DNA of 64,000 bases from Hymenobacter sp. YIM 151858-1 (GTDB lineage: Bacteria > Bacteroidota > Bacteroidia > Cytophagales > Hymenobacteraceae). Below, piece by piece: positions 44,984 to 53,918 of this stretch; positions within the stretch are counted from its first letter, which is position 1; each line of letters starts with the position of its first letter. The translations under genes were made by a program, and so were the position numbers. The notes beneath the pieces are model-generated. The model was not told the origin of the DNA. It saw nothing but the letters and a program-made list of their open reading frames with translations, and did no database searches. The DNA lies in NCBI RefSeq assembly GCF_025979705.1, contig NZ_CP110136.1, forward strand, positions 3,906,001-3,970,000, read 5' to 3'.

Positions 44984-45030
44984 AAAACCGCCCCGGCTAA
45001 CTTTGGCCGGGGCGGTTTTTTTTGTTTTTT
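44984..45030 (+). terminator. Intrinsic terminator after the DedA gene
   Basis: A 14-bp stem (44984-44997 with 45006-45019) is followed by a long T-run containing one G. It lies about 22 nt past the stop and about 25 nt before aroE. Confidence 0.9.
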
Positions 45031-45051
45031 CGGGGTAAAATCCGCTGTTGT

Positions 45052-45795
45052 ATGGCTCGTGAATTTGGCCTGATTGGCAAATCGTTGGTGCACTCGTTTT
45101 CGCCTACCTACTTCTTTCAGAAGTTTCAGCACCTAGGCCTGCGCGAATGCACCTACGAAGCCTTCGAGCTGGAGCACGTGCGCGATTTGCCGGCGCTGGT
45201 AGCCGGCCACCCCAACCTGCAGGGCCTCAACGTTACCATCCCATACAAAGAGCAGATATTGCCCTACCTCGACGCCCTCGATTCGTCGGCGGCGCGCATC
45301 GGGGCCGTCAATGTCATTCAGTTCGACGCCGACCGCCGCCTGATTGGCCACAACACCGATTACGTGGGCTTTCGTGATTCGCTCCGGCGCTTTTACCCCT
45401 TGCGCGGCGACAAAGCCACGGCCCTGGTGCTGGGTACCGGCGGCGCCTCCAAAGCCGTGGAGGTAGCCCTGCGCGAGCTGGATATCCATTACTGGCTCGT
45501 GTCGCGCGACCGGCTTACCGCCGGCCTTACCTACGCCGAGCTGACGCCCGAGCTCATGGCCGCCCACACGCTCATCATCAACACCACGCCCCTGGGTACT
45601 TACCCCCGCATCGAGGAGTGCCCGGCCATACCGTACGAAGCCCTTACGCCCCAGCACTACCTCTTCGACCTGGTGTACAACCCCTCCGAAACCGAGTTTA
45701 TGCGCCGCGGCCGGGCCCAGGGCGCCCAAGCGCAAAACGGCTTCGAGATGCTGTGCCTGCAAGCCGAGGCTGCCTGGGCCATCTGGAATCGGTAG
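45052..45795 (+). CDS. aroE: Shikimate dehydrogenase
   Basis: The ATG at 45052 (MAREFGLIGKSLVHSFSPTY) gives 247 residues. The enzyme reduces 3-dehydroshikimate to shikimate with NADPH. It has the shikimate-binding HSFSPTYF, the catalytic Lys in GLNVTIPYKEQILPYL (about residue 68), HNTDYVGF with the active Asp (about 104) and the NADP-binding LGTGGASKAVEVAL (about 127). INTTPLGTYP lies at about 179 and GFEMLCLQAEAAWAIW at the end. All are standard AroE positions. It is a separate short unit, ended by a hairpin at 45834. Confidence 0.95.
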   Translation: MAREFGLIGKSLVHSFSPTYFFQKFQHLGLRECTYEAFELEHVRDLPALVAGHPNLQGLNVTIPYKEQILPYLDALDSSAARIGAVNVIQFDADRRLIGHNTDYVGFRDSLRRFYPLRGDKATALVLGTGGASKAVEVALRELDIHYWLVSRDRLTAGLTYAELTPELMAAHTLIINTTPLGTYPRIEECPAIPYEALTPQHYLFDLVYNPSETEFMRRGRAQGAQAQNGFEMLCLQAEAAWAIWNR

Positions 45796-45833
45796 GGCCC
45801 TAGGTGGCAGCAGCACCCAGACGTGCACCAACA

Positions 45834-45869
45834 CAACGGGCCGGCTCTCCTGCGAGAGCCGGCCCGTTG
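45834..45869. terminator. Bidirectional hairpin between aroE and the OMP_b-brl_3 gene
   Basis: A 16-bp perfect stem (45834-45849 with 45854-45869) with a 4-nt loop between convergent genes. Confidence 0.75.
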
Positions 45870-45926
45870 CTAATAGCCTGTTGGTTGTCACTTCGTGAGC
45901 GGCCGAGCCGCCGCTGTGCAGGCTAA

Positions 45927-48557
45927 TTAGTTACCGCCCTGGCCGCCGCCGCCGTCGCCGGCTTTCTGGTCGTCGTTGCGGATGCTGCGTTTCGGGCGCT
46001 GCGGCTTGTTCTCGAGCTTGCCAAAGCGGTAGCTGAAGGCCAGGCGCACGCCGCGGTTATACACCTTGGTGGTGTTGGTTTGATCGGAGAAGGCCGTGCG
46101 GAAGTCGTTGGTCAGGCGCACGTACTTCGTGAAAGGGTTGTCGGCGTTCAGCGTCAGGTCGCCCTTGTCCTTCAGGATGTTCTTACGCAGACCGAACGAG
46201 TACATCTGCCAGGGCGACGATTTGCCTTGCAGCTGGATGCGCGGCGAGTTCAGCATGCCGAAGAACTGCAGGCTGTAGCCCTTGTCGAATTTGTAGCCCG
46301 AGTTGATGTTGGTGGAGTACACCAGGCCGCTGTTCGAGGTGTTCAGCGCGCCGCTTTTCAGGTACACGTAGTACACGCTCACGTTGCCGCTGATATCCCA
46401 CTTCGGCAAGGGCTTCACCGAGCCAAACAAGTTCAGGCCGAAGGTTTGGTTGCGGGCAATGTTGCCGTAGGTGGTTTCGACGATGCTGATTTCGCGGCCC
46501 TGCGGATCAAGACCCGTGGTGGTTTCGCGCTTGGCCTCGATGGCGTTGTTGGTGATGCGCGAGTAAGCCGTGATGTTGATGACCGAGCCCTTCACGAAGG
46601 TGTTCCAGTTCACCTCGTAGTTGTCCGAGAATTCGGCATCTAGCTTGGGGTTGCCAAACTGCACGTTGTACGGGTCGATCTGGTTGCGGTAGGGGTTCAG
46701 GAAGAAGATGCTGGGGCGCTGAATGCGGCGCGAGTAGCTGAGGCGCACCGTGGAGCCCTGCTGCTTGAGGTTGCGCGTGAGCGACACGTTGGGCAGCAGG
46801 TTGGTGTAATCGGTGCTGAAGCGGTCGGCCTCGCCCTGGAAGTTGCCGCCCAGCTCGGTGCGCTCCAGGCGGCCCCCGAGGCGCACGTTGTACTTCTTAC
46901 CTAGGGCCGTGCCGTAGGTGGCGTACACGGCCTGCACGTCCTGGTTGTAGTCGTACACGTTGGTGCGCGCGGCGTCTTCCAGCAATGGGCCGTTGCCGAA
47001 GCCGTTGCTCAGGCGGAAGTCGCTGCTCACGTTGCGCATGATGGTTTTGCCGCCGATTTCCACCGTTTGCTTGTCCGACAGCGGGTGCACGTAGTCGGTT
47101 TGGATGGTGGTTTCGAGGTTGCGCGCCAGGTTGGGGCTTTCCTCGCGGTAGTACGCGTCGGCCTCGGAGCCACCCAGGGCAAACTCATCGAGGGTGTAAA
47201 AGCGGCGGTTGCGGTTGCGCGAGTGTTGGGCCAGCACCGTCCACTCGCGGCGGCTTTGCTGGCCGAAGCTGCGCGTGTACGAGCCCGTGAGGTCGTAGCT
47301 CTGCGTGCGGAACTGCTGCGCCAGGTCGCGCTCGAAGTTGTTGCGCGGGCTCAGCGGCTCGCCTTCGGCCACGCGGTACTGGCTCAGCACATCCACATCG
47401 AAGCGGTTGCGGAAGCTGTTGGCGTTCCAGGTAACGTTGAAAGCGTGGTTGGGCGCCGGCTCCCAGTCGAGGCCGATGCGGCCGTTGCCGCCGCCACCGC
47501 CGCCAAAGCCGTCGTTGCGCTGCGTCAGGAAGCCTTCCGTGATGATGCGCCGCTCCACGCCGTTGGCGTCGCGCTCCACGGCAATTACCTGGCGGTCTAC
47601 CCGGTCGACGCCCTGAATACCCGGCGCGTAAAAGCCAAAGCCGTTGAGCGCGGCCGTAAGGCCCACTTTGCCGCGGCGGGCATTCAGGCCTAGGTTGGCG
47701 TTGGAGTTGCGGGTGCCCACAGCCACGCCCACGTTGCCGTTTACGCCCTGCAGGTTGTTTTCCTTCAGTACAATGTTGATGATGCCCGCCGTGCCTTCGG
47801 AGTCGTACTTGGCCGAGGGGTTGGTAATCACCTCCACGTTCTTGATCTGGTCGCCGGGCAATTGCTTCAGGGCCTGGGCTATGTCGCCGGCCACCACGGC
47901 CGAGGGTTTGCCGTTGATGAGCACGCGCACGTTGCCGGAGCCGCGCAGCTGCAGGTTGCCGTCGGGGTCCACGCTTACCATTGGGGCCTTGCGCAGCACG
48001 TCGGCGGCGGTGCCGCCGCGGTTGGTGGCGTCTTGCGTGGCGTTGTAAACCAGGCGGTCGGGCTTGCTTTCTACCACGGGCCGTTCGCCGGTTACCGTTA
48101 CCTCGTTCAGCTGCTTTGCCTGCGACTGCAGCGCAATGGCGCCTAGGTCGAGGTTCATCTTGCCATCGGCCAGGGTAATGGGTTGCACCAGGCTGCCGTA
48201 GCCGATAAAGCTTACCGACAAGCGGTACGAGCCTTCGGCCAGGCCCTTGATGCTGAAGTTGCCTTTGTCGTCGGCCACGGCGCCATCGAGCGGCTGCTCG
48301 CCTTGGGCCGGCAGCAGGGCTACCGTCGCAAACTCTACCGGCTGCTTGGTAGCGGCATCAACCACCTTGCCGCTGATGCGGCCGTTGCCGCGCGGGGCCG
48401 GCGCCGCCAGCAGCGGCGACTTAGGGCTGGCGCCACCCGGCGCGCCCGTGGGGGCACCAGCCGGCGGACCAGCAGGCCTGGTAGCAGGGTTTTGGGCAAG
48501 GGCGTTGCCAGTAAGCAGGCCCGACGAGGCGAGCAAAAGCAGTACGGCGTTTTTCAT
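45927..48557 (-). CDS. TonB-dependent-receptor-like outer-membrane beta-barrel protein (OMP_b-brl_3)
   Basis: The ATG at 48557 (MKNAVLLLLASSGLLTGNAL) gives 876 residues. A signal peptide and a Pro/Ala/Gly-rich spacer (to about 60) precede a CarboxypepD_reg-like domain (ISGKVVDAATKQPVEFATVA, about 62-145). The plug-like domain reads VLRKAPMVSVDPDGNLQLRG, VRVLINGKPSAVVAGDIAQA and EVITNPSAKYDSEGTAGIIN (about 185-265). The OMP_b-brl_3 barrel follows, ending YRFGKLE and an unstructured, Arg/Gly-rich tail. Related proteins are widespread in Bacteroidota and are involved in uptake, often with unknown ligand. It has a full promoter at 48704-48734. Confidence 0.85.
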   Translation of the reverse strand: MKNAVLLLLASSGLLTGNALAQNPATRPAGPPAGAPTGAPGGASPKSPLLAAPAPRGNGRISGKVVDAATKQPVEFATVALLPAQGEQPLDGAVADDKGNFSIKGLAEGSYRLSVSFIGYGSLVQPITLADGKMNLDLGAIALQSQAKQLNEVTVTGERPVVESKPDRLVYNATQDATNRGGTAADVLRKAPMVSVDPDGNLQLRGSGNVRVLINGKPSAVVAGDIAQALKQLPGDQIKNVEVITNPSAKYDSEGTAGIINIVLKENNLQGVNGNVGVAVGTRNSNANLGLNARRGKVGLTAALNGFGFYAPGIQGVDRVDRQVIAVERDANGVERRIITEGFLTQRNDGFGGGGGGNGRIGLDWEPAPNHAFNVTWNANSFRNRFDVDVLSQYRVAEGEPLSPRNNFERDLAQQFRTQSYDLTGSYTRSFGQQSRREWTVLAQHSRNRNRRFYTLDEFALGGSEADAYYREESPNLARNLETTIQTDYVHPLSDKQTVEIGGKTIMRNVSSDFRLSNGFGNGPLLEDAARTNVYDYNQDVQAVYATYGTALGKKYNVRLGGRLERTELGGNFQGEADRFSTDYTNLLPNVSLTRNLKQQGSTVRLSYSRRIQRPSIFFLNPYRNQIDPYNVQFGNPKLDAEFSDNYEVNWNTFVKGSVINITAYSRITNNAIEAKRETTTGLDPQGREISIVETTYGNIARNQTFGLNLFGSVKPLPKWDISGNVSVYYVYLKSGALNTSNSGLVYSTNINSGYKFDKGYSLQFFGMLNSPRIQLQGKSSPWQMYSFGLRKNILKDKGDLTLNADNPFTKYVRLTNDFRTAFSDQTNTTKVYNRGVRLAFSYRFGKLENKPQRPKRSIRNDDQKAGDGGGGQGGN

Positions 48558-48703
48558 AGTGCGGAACGATGGCGGCTGAAGAGAGAAGAAGGTAGCCACA
48601 GGGCATAGCTGTAGCTGGCCAAGCCTAAGCGAGGCAATGTGGGTGGGGAGGTTGCCCGCTGGGTTGAGCAGGCGTAATCAGGGTTGGGTGTGGTTTGCGG
48701 CGG

Positions 48704-48734
48704 CAAAAGTACTAAGGTGTACTTTGCAAAACAA
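48704..48734 (-). promoter_or_regulatory. Full Bacteroidota promoter of the OMP_b-brl_3 receptor gene
   Basis: On the minus strand TTG (complement of 48732-48734) plus exactly 20 nt plus TACTTTTG (complement of 48704-48711) matches the consensus. The start codon is about 145 nt downstream, which leaves a long leader. Confidence 0.65.
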
Positions 48735-48897
48735 GGTAGCTTGTATTATTATATATCGGGTCTGATGCGCGCACAAAGAACCGGCGGCCGAGTTTGAGAA
48801 TCAATCACCTAATGATGTGATGCCTGCTCGACGTTTGGTGTCCAAGGATCGGGGCTATATAGAAAAGGTTGCATCTATTCTGAAATTCCTGCAAGTG
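48735..48897. other. AT-rich non-coding stretch upstream of the receptor promoter
   Basis: The 340-bp gap between the receptor start (48557) and the ABC permease stop (48898) holds the promoter above and this stretch. It contains the AT-rich run TATTATTATATATCGGG near 48745-48760 and a weak dyad ATCAC/GTGAT near 48803-48820. No gene or clear terminator was recognised here. Confidence 0.4.
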
Positions 48898-49728
48898 CTA
48901 CTTCACGCGCTCGTGCCGGAAACCCAGCGCTACGTAGCCAATCAGCAGCGTTCCGGCAAAGCAGCCCAGCGAGGTAAGCTCGTTGAAAGGCAGTTTTAGC
49001 GGCTGCAGCAAGTCATGCTGCGGCGCCCGCAGGTTGCCCAACGACAACAGCGGCGAGGCATAGGGCACCCACTCGATGTGCTCCCAACGGAGCAGCGCCA
49101 TTGCGGCCACTACGCAGCCCATGCCAATGGCTACCGGCGCCACAAACGAGCGCCACCACTGGGCGGCCAGGTACTGCAGGGCCAGTATACCAAGCGTGGC
49201 CAGGTAAGTGTGCAGCAGCAGCAGCCCAACCTTGGTAGCAGGCGCAGCAAAGTCCTGAAAGTGCAGCTCGGGCCGCAACACACCCAGCAGGTAACCCGAG
49301 AGCAGCAGCAGCCCTGCATACAGCACCTGCGCCAGCAAGTTCAGGCCCAGCAACAGCAGCAACTTGCTCGCAAACAGGGCCAGGCGGCTGGCAGGCTGCG
49401 CGTACAGGTGCTTCCAGGCATTGGCTTTGTTTTCGATGTGTAGCACCAGGCTGGTGAGCAGTACCACAAACAGCGGCAGCAGCAGGCCGGTAGCCGTTTG
49501 CCAGTTCTGCATCACGTACGAGGCCCACGGTGGCTGGCCCGGCTTCAGAATTTCGTGCCCTTTGAAGTAGTAGATGCAGAACGACAGCAGCACCGGCAGC
49601 GCACCGCTACCCAGGGCCAGCCACAGGGCAGCCGTGCGGCGCAGCTTAAGCGCATCGGCCGAGAGGCTGCGGGCGAGCTGCTGGGCAAACGAAGGAGCAG
49701 CAACGGAAGGCGACAAGGCGAGGCTCAT
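48898..49728 (-). CDS. ABC-2 type transporter permease
   Basis: A 276-residue inner-membrane protein with about six hydrophobic segments, near residues 35-55, 78-98, 128-155, 170-190, 195-212 and 253-270. These include LWLALGSGALPVLLSFCIYY and LLLGLNLLAQVLYAGLLLLS. It has the pattern of permeases in lantibiotic-immunity/bacitracin-type ABC exporters (N-terminal cytoplasmic helix, KANAWKHLYAQPASR between helices 2 and 3). Its ATG overlaps the stop of the upstream ATPase gene by 4 nt, so the two are translated together. Export of an antimicrobial or lipid is likely but not shown. Confidence 0.85.
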   Translation of the reverse strand: MSLALSPSVAAPSFAQQLARSLSADALKLRRTAALWLALGSGALPVLLSFCIYYFKGHEILKPGQPPWASYVMQNWQTATGLLLPLFVVLLTSLVLHIENKANAWKHLYAQPASRLALFASKLLLLLGLNLLAQVLYAGLLLLSGYLLGVLRPELHFQDFAAPATKVGLLLLHTYLATLGILALQYLAAQWWRSFVAPVAIGMGCVVAAMALLRWEHIEWVPYASPLLSLGNLRAPQHDLLQPLKLPFNELTSLGCFAGTLLIGYVALGFRHERVK

Positions 49729-50654
49729 TGGGCGGTAGTGGTTTCGGTGAGGTGCAGAAAGGTTTGCTCGAGGGTTTGCTGCTGGCAGCGCAGGCCGTAC
49801 AGCGGTTGGCCGGCGGCTACCAGCTGCTGGGCCAGGTAGGCAGCTTGCTCCTGCGAGTGGTAGGGCAGGGCCAAGGTGCCTGGGCCTACCACGGTAGCGG
49901 CGCCTAGGTCGAGGGGCAGCAGGTTGCGGCAGGTGGCCGCGTCGTCGGTTTCGATGATGAGCTGCGTGTGGCCGTGCTGCCGGTGCTGCAAAGCCGCCAG
50001 GCTGCCCTGAAATACCAACCGGCCCTGCTGAATGACGCCCACGTGGGTAGCCACGCGCTCAATCTCGCTGATGAGGTGGCTGGAGAGCAGAATGGTTTTG
50101 CCATGCTCCTGCTGCAAGCGGCGCAGCAACTCGCGCACCTCAATAATGCCCGTGGGGTCGAGGCCGTTGGTGGGCTCGTCGAGGATGAGCAGCTCCGGGT
50201 TGGGCAGCAGGGCCAGGGCCAGGCCCAGGCGTTGGCGCATACCCAGGGAGTACTCGCCCGCCGCCCGGTGCCCATCGGCGGCCAGGCCTACCACTGCCAG
50301 CACCTCCTCGGAGCGGCCTTTGGCAAGGCCGCGCAGGCGGCGGGTGGCCTCCAGGTTTTGCAGGCCCGAGAGGTGGTCGTAGAGCGAGGGCATTTCGATG
50401 AGGGCACCCACGCGGCTAAGCACCTGCAAGCGGTGGCGGCCTAGGTCGTGGCCGAACAGCTGCACCGAGCCGGCCGGGCTGGGCAGCAGCCCCAGCAGTA
50501 TGCGCAGCGTGGTGCTTTTGCCGGCGCCGTTCGGCCCCAGAAAGCCGTAGATGCTGCCCTGCGGCACCTGCAGGTTTACATCGTGGAGTACCTGGCGCTG
50601 GCCAAAGCGAAAGGAGAGGTGCCGGGTTTCGGCGAGTAGTTCGGCTGCAGGCAT
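49725..50654 (-). CDS. ABC transporter ATP-binding protein
   Basis: A 309-residue ATPase of the bacitracin/lantibiotic-immunity type. Walker A is GPNGAGKSTTL (about residues 39-49), followed by the Q-loop. The signature motif is EYSLGMRQRLGLALALL (about 132). Walker B LLILDEPTNGLDP (about 153) and the switch His in LLSSHLISEIE (about 190) follow. The C-terminal 90 residues form the regulatory extension seen in BcrA-type proteins. It forms an operon with the permease gene, and a LytS/LytTR sensor-regulator pair is transcribed divergently. That arrangement is typical of peptide-responsive export modules. Confidence 0.93.
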   Translation of the reverse strand: MPAAELLAETRHLSFRFGQRQVLHDVNLQVPQGSIYGFLGPNGAGKSTTLRILLGLLPSPAGSVQLFGHDLGRHRLQVLSRVGALIEMPSLYDHLSGLQNLEATRRLRGLAKGRSEEVLAVVGLAADGHRAAGEYSLGMRQRLGLALALLPNPELLILDEPTNGLDPTGIIEVRELLRRLQQEHGKTILLSSHLISEIERVATHVGVIQQGRLVFQGSLAALQHRQHGHTQLIIETDDAATCRNLLPLDLGAATVVGPGTLALPYHSQEQAAYLAQQLVAAGQPLYGLRCQQQTLEQTFLHLTETTTAQ

Positions 50655-50857
50655 GGCAACGGAGGAGTGGTTGAGCGAAGAACTGTCCCAAACCTAGGCG
50701 GTCGATTTTGCGCTTGCTGGCTTTTTCGACCAAGCCCCGTATTGCCAGCCGAAACGCCTGATTTCGACCCTCCAACCGCTGCGCCCGGCTCCGCAACCAG
50801 GTTCCGCTTACCACCAGTAGTGTTGGTGGCCGGCCCTAGGTGGTTGGGGGTGCCAAA

Positions 50858-50895
50858 CGCCCCGTTGGTTGAAAACACCTAGGCGCAACGGGGCG
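50858..50895. promoter_or_regulatory. Dyad in the ABC-transporter/LytS intergenic region
   Basis: CGCCCCGTTG/CAACGGGGCG (50858-50867 with 50886-50895) encloses CCTAGG and lies about 20 nt before the GTG start of the histidine kinase. It has no T-run, so it may be a leader hairpin or an operator. Confidence 0.4.
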
Positions 50896-50914
50896 GCCGC
50901 CCTATCTTCCAAGC

Positions 50915-52069
50915 GTGGAATACTCTGCTACTTCGGCGGCCCTGCCGGCATCGGCTACTACGCAAGGCTCCTCTGGCCGCCTGCGCTTTATCTCAAAGCT
51001 GCAATGGTGGCCCAATGCGCCCGGCCTGGCAAGCGTGCCGGCATGGGTGCACGTGCTGTGGGTGTTGCTGCTCGTGCTTACCGATGTGATGCACGGCTAC
51101 ACGGCGCTTACCAACAAAAACCCACCCCCGTTAGACATGCTCGTGCTACGCGCCTTGCTCTACGACGCGTTAGCCTCCCTGATATTCTACTTGAACTGGG
51201 CAACCCTGATACCCCGCACTTTAGCGCGTAACCGCCTAGGTTCTTACGTGTTGGGCGTGTTGGGTTTGCTGCTGCTTTTCGTGCCGCTACGTTTCGGCGC
51301 CGGCTGGCTGATGAAAACCTTGTCTGAAGCCCGCGACCTAGGACAGTATTGGGTTGCGCTGCTGATTTCGTACGTAGTATTCGGGCTGATGACCATCTTC
51401 TTCAGCTCGGGCCTGAAGGTTACCGGCGACTACCTGCTGGCCCAGCGCAACCGCCGCGAGCTGGAGCGCCAGCAATTGCTTACGGAGTTGTCGTTGCTGA
51501 AAATGCAGGTGAACCCGCACTTCCTGTTCAACACGCTCAACAACATCTACTCGCTGGCCAGCCAAAAGTCGGACCGGGCGCCCGAGGCCGTGCTGCGCCT
51601 CTCCGAAATCATGCGCTACATGCTCTACGAAAGCTCGGCCGATGCCGTACCGCTCAGCAAAGAGCTCAACCACCTGCGTAGTTTCCTGGATTTGCAGCGC
51701 CTGCGCCTGCCCGCCAACGGCGCCGATGCCATCGTGTTCAGCACCGCCGGTATCAGCGCCGATGTAGCTTACCCCATTGCACCCATGCTGCTGCAGCCCT
51801 TAGTGGAAAACGCCTTCAAGCACGGCGACCTCACGGCCCGACCCGCGGTGGTGATTGAGTTGGGGCTCGATGCGCAGGGTGTGTTGCACTTTGCGGTGCA
51901 AAACGCCACCGCGCCTGCCGCGCCCGGCCCGGCTCTGGAGCAGCCCGGTGGCGTAGGCCTCGTAAACCTGCGCCGCCGCCTCGAGCTGCTTTACCCCGAG
52001 CGGCACCACCTGCACATCAGCGAGCAACCCGGGCAGCACCGCGTCGAGCTTACCTTGCTGCCGGCCTAA
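50915..52069 (+). CDS. LytS/YehU-family sensor histidine kinase
   Basis: A 384-residue membrane kinase with a GTG start; no closer ATG precedes the first helix. Four transmembrane segments lie near residues 45-62, 78-95, 108-130 and 145-165. The dimerisation/phosphoacceptor motif is KMQVNPHFLFNTLNNIYSL (His about 204), and the ATPase part has PMLLQPLVENAFKHG (N-box, about 289) and a diverged G-box (GGVGLVNLRRRLELLY). This is the His_kinase (PF06580) plus HATPase arrangement. It is followed by a LytTR response regulator gene 43 nt downstream, and its partner output may include the divergent ABC transporter. Confidence 0.92.
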   Translation: MEYSATSAALPASATTQGSSGRLRFISKLQWWPNAPGLASVPAWVHVLWVLLLVLTDVMHGYTALTNKNPPPLDMLVLRALLYDALASLIFYLNWATLIPRTLARNRLGSYVLGVLGLLLLFVPLRFGAGWLMKTLSEARDLGQYWVALLISYVVFGLMTIFFSSGLKVTGDYLLAQRNRRELERQQLLTELSLLKMQVNPHFLFNTLNNIYSLASQKSDRAPEAVLRLSEIMRYMLYESSADAVPLSKELNHLRSFLDLQRLRLPANGADAIVFSTAGISADVAYPIAPMLLQPLVENAFKHGDLTARPAVVIELGLDAQGVLHFAVQNATAPAAPGPALEQPGGVGLVNLRRRLELLYPERHHLHISEQPGQHRVELTLLPA

Positions 52070-52112
52070 CGGCCACCTAGGTCAGCAAGCCTATACCAAT
52101 ATCTTAGTGCCT

Positions 52113-52886
52113 ATGGACAACGCTACGCCCGGCCGCAAGCTTACCTGCGTCATCATCGACGACGAGCCCCTGGCCCTCGACCTGCTGGCCGGGTACTGCG
52201 CCCAAGTGCCGTACCTCGAGCTGAAAGGCCAGTTTCACGACGCACTGGTGGGCCTGGCCTTTGTGCAGGACAACCCCGTCGACGTGGTGTTTGTCGACAT
52301 CCACATGCCGCGCATCACCGGCCTGCAGCTGGTGCAGCTGCTGCCCAGCCCCGCACCTAGGGTCATCTTCACCACGGCCTACGATCAGTACGCCGTGCAG
52401 AGCTACGAGCTGAGCGCAGCCGATTACCTGCTGAAACCCATTGCCTTTGAGCGGTTTGTGCAGGCCGTAAACAAAGTGCGGCACGTGCCGGCCTCGGTTT
52501 CGGCTGTGGCTGCGCCGGCCCCGCCAACACCGGCGCCAATCGAAGCCGCACCGGTACCCGTAGCGCCCGATGCCATGTTCGTGAAAAACGAGCACCGGCT
52601 GCAGCGCGTCGCCTTCAACGATATCCTCTACATCGAGGGCATGAAGGAGTATCTCATGATTTACACCCTGGGCAGCAAAATCCTCACGCTGCAATCCTTC
52701 AAAAGGGTAGAGGAGGTGCTGCCGCCCGATCGGTTCGCGCGCATTCACAAGTCGTACATCGTGGCGCTCAACCACATCGAGCACGTGGAGCGCAGCAAAG
52801 TACAGGTAGCCGGCCGCCTGCTGCCCATCGGCGACACCTACCGCGACTCTTTCGCGGCTACCATCCGGGCCTACAACTTGCTCTAA
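52113..52886 (+). CDS. LytTR-family response regulator
   Basis: The ATG at 52113 (MDNATPGRKLTCVIIDDEPL) gives 257 residues. The receiver domain has the acidic pair DDEP, the phospho-acceptor Asp in VVFVDIHMPRITG (about residue 62), Thr in VIFTTAYDQYAV and Lys in YLLKPIAFERF (about 108). A Pro/Ala-rich linker (about residues 125-150) leads to the LytTR DNA-binding domain (ILYIEGMKEYLMIYT, FARIHKSYIVALNHIE). It pairs with the LytS-type kinase upstream. A 33-bp-stem terminator follows the stop. Confidence 0.93.
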   Translation: MDNATPGRKLTCVIIDDEPLALDLLAGYCAQVPYLELKGQFHDALVGLAFVQDNPVDVVFVDIHMPRITGLQLVQLLPSPAPRVIFTTAYDQYAVQSYELSAADYLLKPIAFERFVQAVNKVRHVPASVSAVAAPAPPTPAPIEAAPVPVAPDAMFVKNEHRLQRVAFNDILYIEGMKEYLMIYTLGSKILTLQSFKRVEEVLPPDRFARIHKSYIVALNHIEHVERSKVQVAGRLLPIGDTYRDSFAATIRAYNLL

Positions 52887-52890
52887 AGCC

Positions 52891-52966
52891 GGGCCAACCA
52901 CAAAACGAAAGCGGGCCGGATGCGCTACATAGTGCATCCGGCCCGCTTTCGTTTTGTGGTTGGCCC
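52891..52966. terminator. 33-bp perfect-stem bidirectional terminator
   Basis: Arms 52891-52923 and 52934-52966 are fully complementary around a 10-nt loop. Internal runs GTTTTG give T-rich tracts on both strands. It lies between the convergent LytTR regulator and wrbA genes. Confidence 0.85.
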
Positions 52967-52975
52967 TGGGTGAGG

Positions 52976-53590
52976 TTAGGGGCGGGCGAGCTTGCTGGCA
53001 ATTTCGGCCGTGAACTTGCCCTGGTGGCGGGCACCTTCCAGCTCGTTTTCGCTGGGCATCCGCTCGCCGCGGCCGCCGGCAATGGTGCTGGCGCCGTAGG
53101 GCGTGCCGCCGGTTACCTCATCGATGCGGGTTTGGCCCTGCCACGCGTAGGGCAAGCCCACCAGCACCATGCCGTGGTGAAACAGCTCGGTGTGCAACGA
53201 GCGGATGGTGGTTTCCTGGCCGCCGTGCGCGGTGGCCGTGCTCACAAAAGCGCCGCCCACTTTGCCAACCAACGCACCTTTGGCCCACAAGCCCCCCGTA
53301 CCGTCGAGGAAAGCCTGCATCTGGCTGGCCACGTTGCCGTAGCGCGTGGGCGTGCCGAAGATGATGGCGTCGTAATTCACCAGGTCTTCGGCCTTGGCTA
53401 CCGGAATATGGGCAAACGCCTGCTGCGCCTGGGCCGCGCCAATTTGCTCCAACAATTCCTGCGGCAGCGTTTCGGGCACGCGCATCACGTCAACCTGGTT
53501 GCCTTCAACTTCGCGGGCGCCTTGGGCAATAGCCTCGGCCAGCGTCCAGACGTGGCCATAGGTGGAGTAAAACAAAACGAGGGTTCTCAT
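52976..53590 (-). CDS. wrbA: NAD(P)H:quinone oxidoreductase, WrbA type
   Basis: The ATG at 53590 ([20 protein letters not shown]) gives 204 residues. It is a flavodoxin-fold FMN enzyme that reduces quinones by two electrons and protects against oxidative stress. FMN-binding motifs are [11 protein letters not shown] (residues 8-18), [20 protein letters not shown] (about 75-94), [12 protein letters not shown] (about 115) and [13 protein letters not shown] (about 160). The length fits the WrbA family. Frames upstream of this ATG lack coding character. It is transcribed alone, and the gap before it is shared with the divergent sigma-factor gene. Confidence 0.94.
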   Translation of the reverse strand: MRTLVLFYSTYGHVWTLAEAIAQGAREVEGNQVDVMRVPETLPQELLEQIGAAQAQQAFAHIPVAKAEDLVNYDAIIFGTPTRYGNVASQMQAFLDGTGGLWAKGALVGKVGGAFVSTATAHGGQETTIRSLHTELFHHGMVLVGLPYAWQGQTRIDEVTGGTPYGASTIAGGRGERMPSENELEGARHQGKFTAEIASKLARP

Positions 53591-53724
53591 GCAGATCCTA
53601 TATTTAGGTGAAACGGTGGGGCGGTTGCCCGGGCAGTTGCGGGGCGGCAAGTCGTGTATCTACATGGATGCAAGCACGATGGTTACGCCCAGCTACGGGT
53701 TTGTGGGTGCAAGCCCTGCTTTCG

Positions 53725-53742
53725 CCGAAAATATTTTCGGCC
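53725..53742. promoter_or_regulatory. 18-bp perfect palindrome between wrbA and the sigma-factor gene
   Basis: GCCGAAAATATTTTCGGC is a perfect AT-cored palindrome in the 324-bp divergent gap. Apart from this palindrome and the small frame at 53832, the gap shows only GC-rich sequence with no clear -7/-33 element. It is probably an operator for one or both genes; the regulator is unknown. Confidence 0.45.
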
Positions 53743-53831
53743 CATGCAACCGCCCGCTATACTCCCGACTCTTACCATTGCCGGCCCACACCGCCGGTAG
53801 CTTTCGACATTAGGTGGACCATCAGCGTATG

Positions 53832-53918
53832 ATGAACACGTTACAAATGCAGGAGTGCGGCGCCGCCGCCGCTCCGGTTAGCCGCGGAACCGGCCGCCCC
53901 TCCCGGAACTACGCATGA
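53832..53918 (+). CDS. Possible 28-residue leader ORF before the sigma factor
   Basis: The frame ATG-AAC-ACG at 53832 encodes MNTLQMQECGAAAAPVSRGT followed by eight residues. It ends with TGA overlapping the ATG of the sigma-factor gene (ATGA). The overlap is the only evidence that it is translated; the GC-rich content could also be chance. Confidence 0.25.
   Translation: MNTLQMQECGAAAAPVSRGTGRPSRNYA

Noticed and set aside
48803-48820. Terminator of the ABC permease operon
   Set aside because: The weak ATCAC/GTGAT dyad lies on the right side but has a short stem and no T-run on the minus strand.
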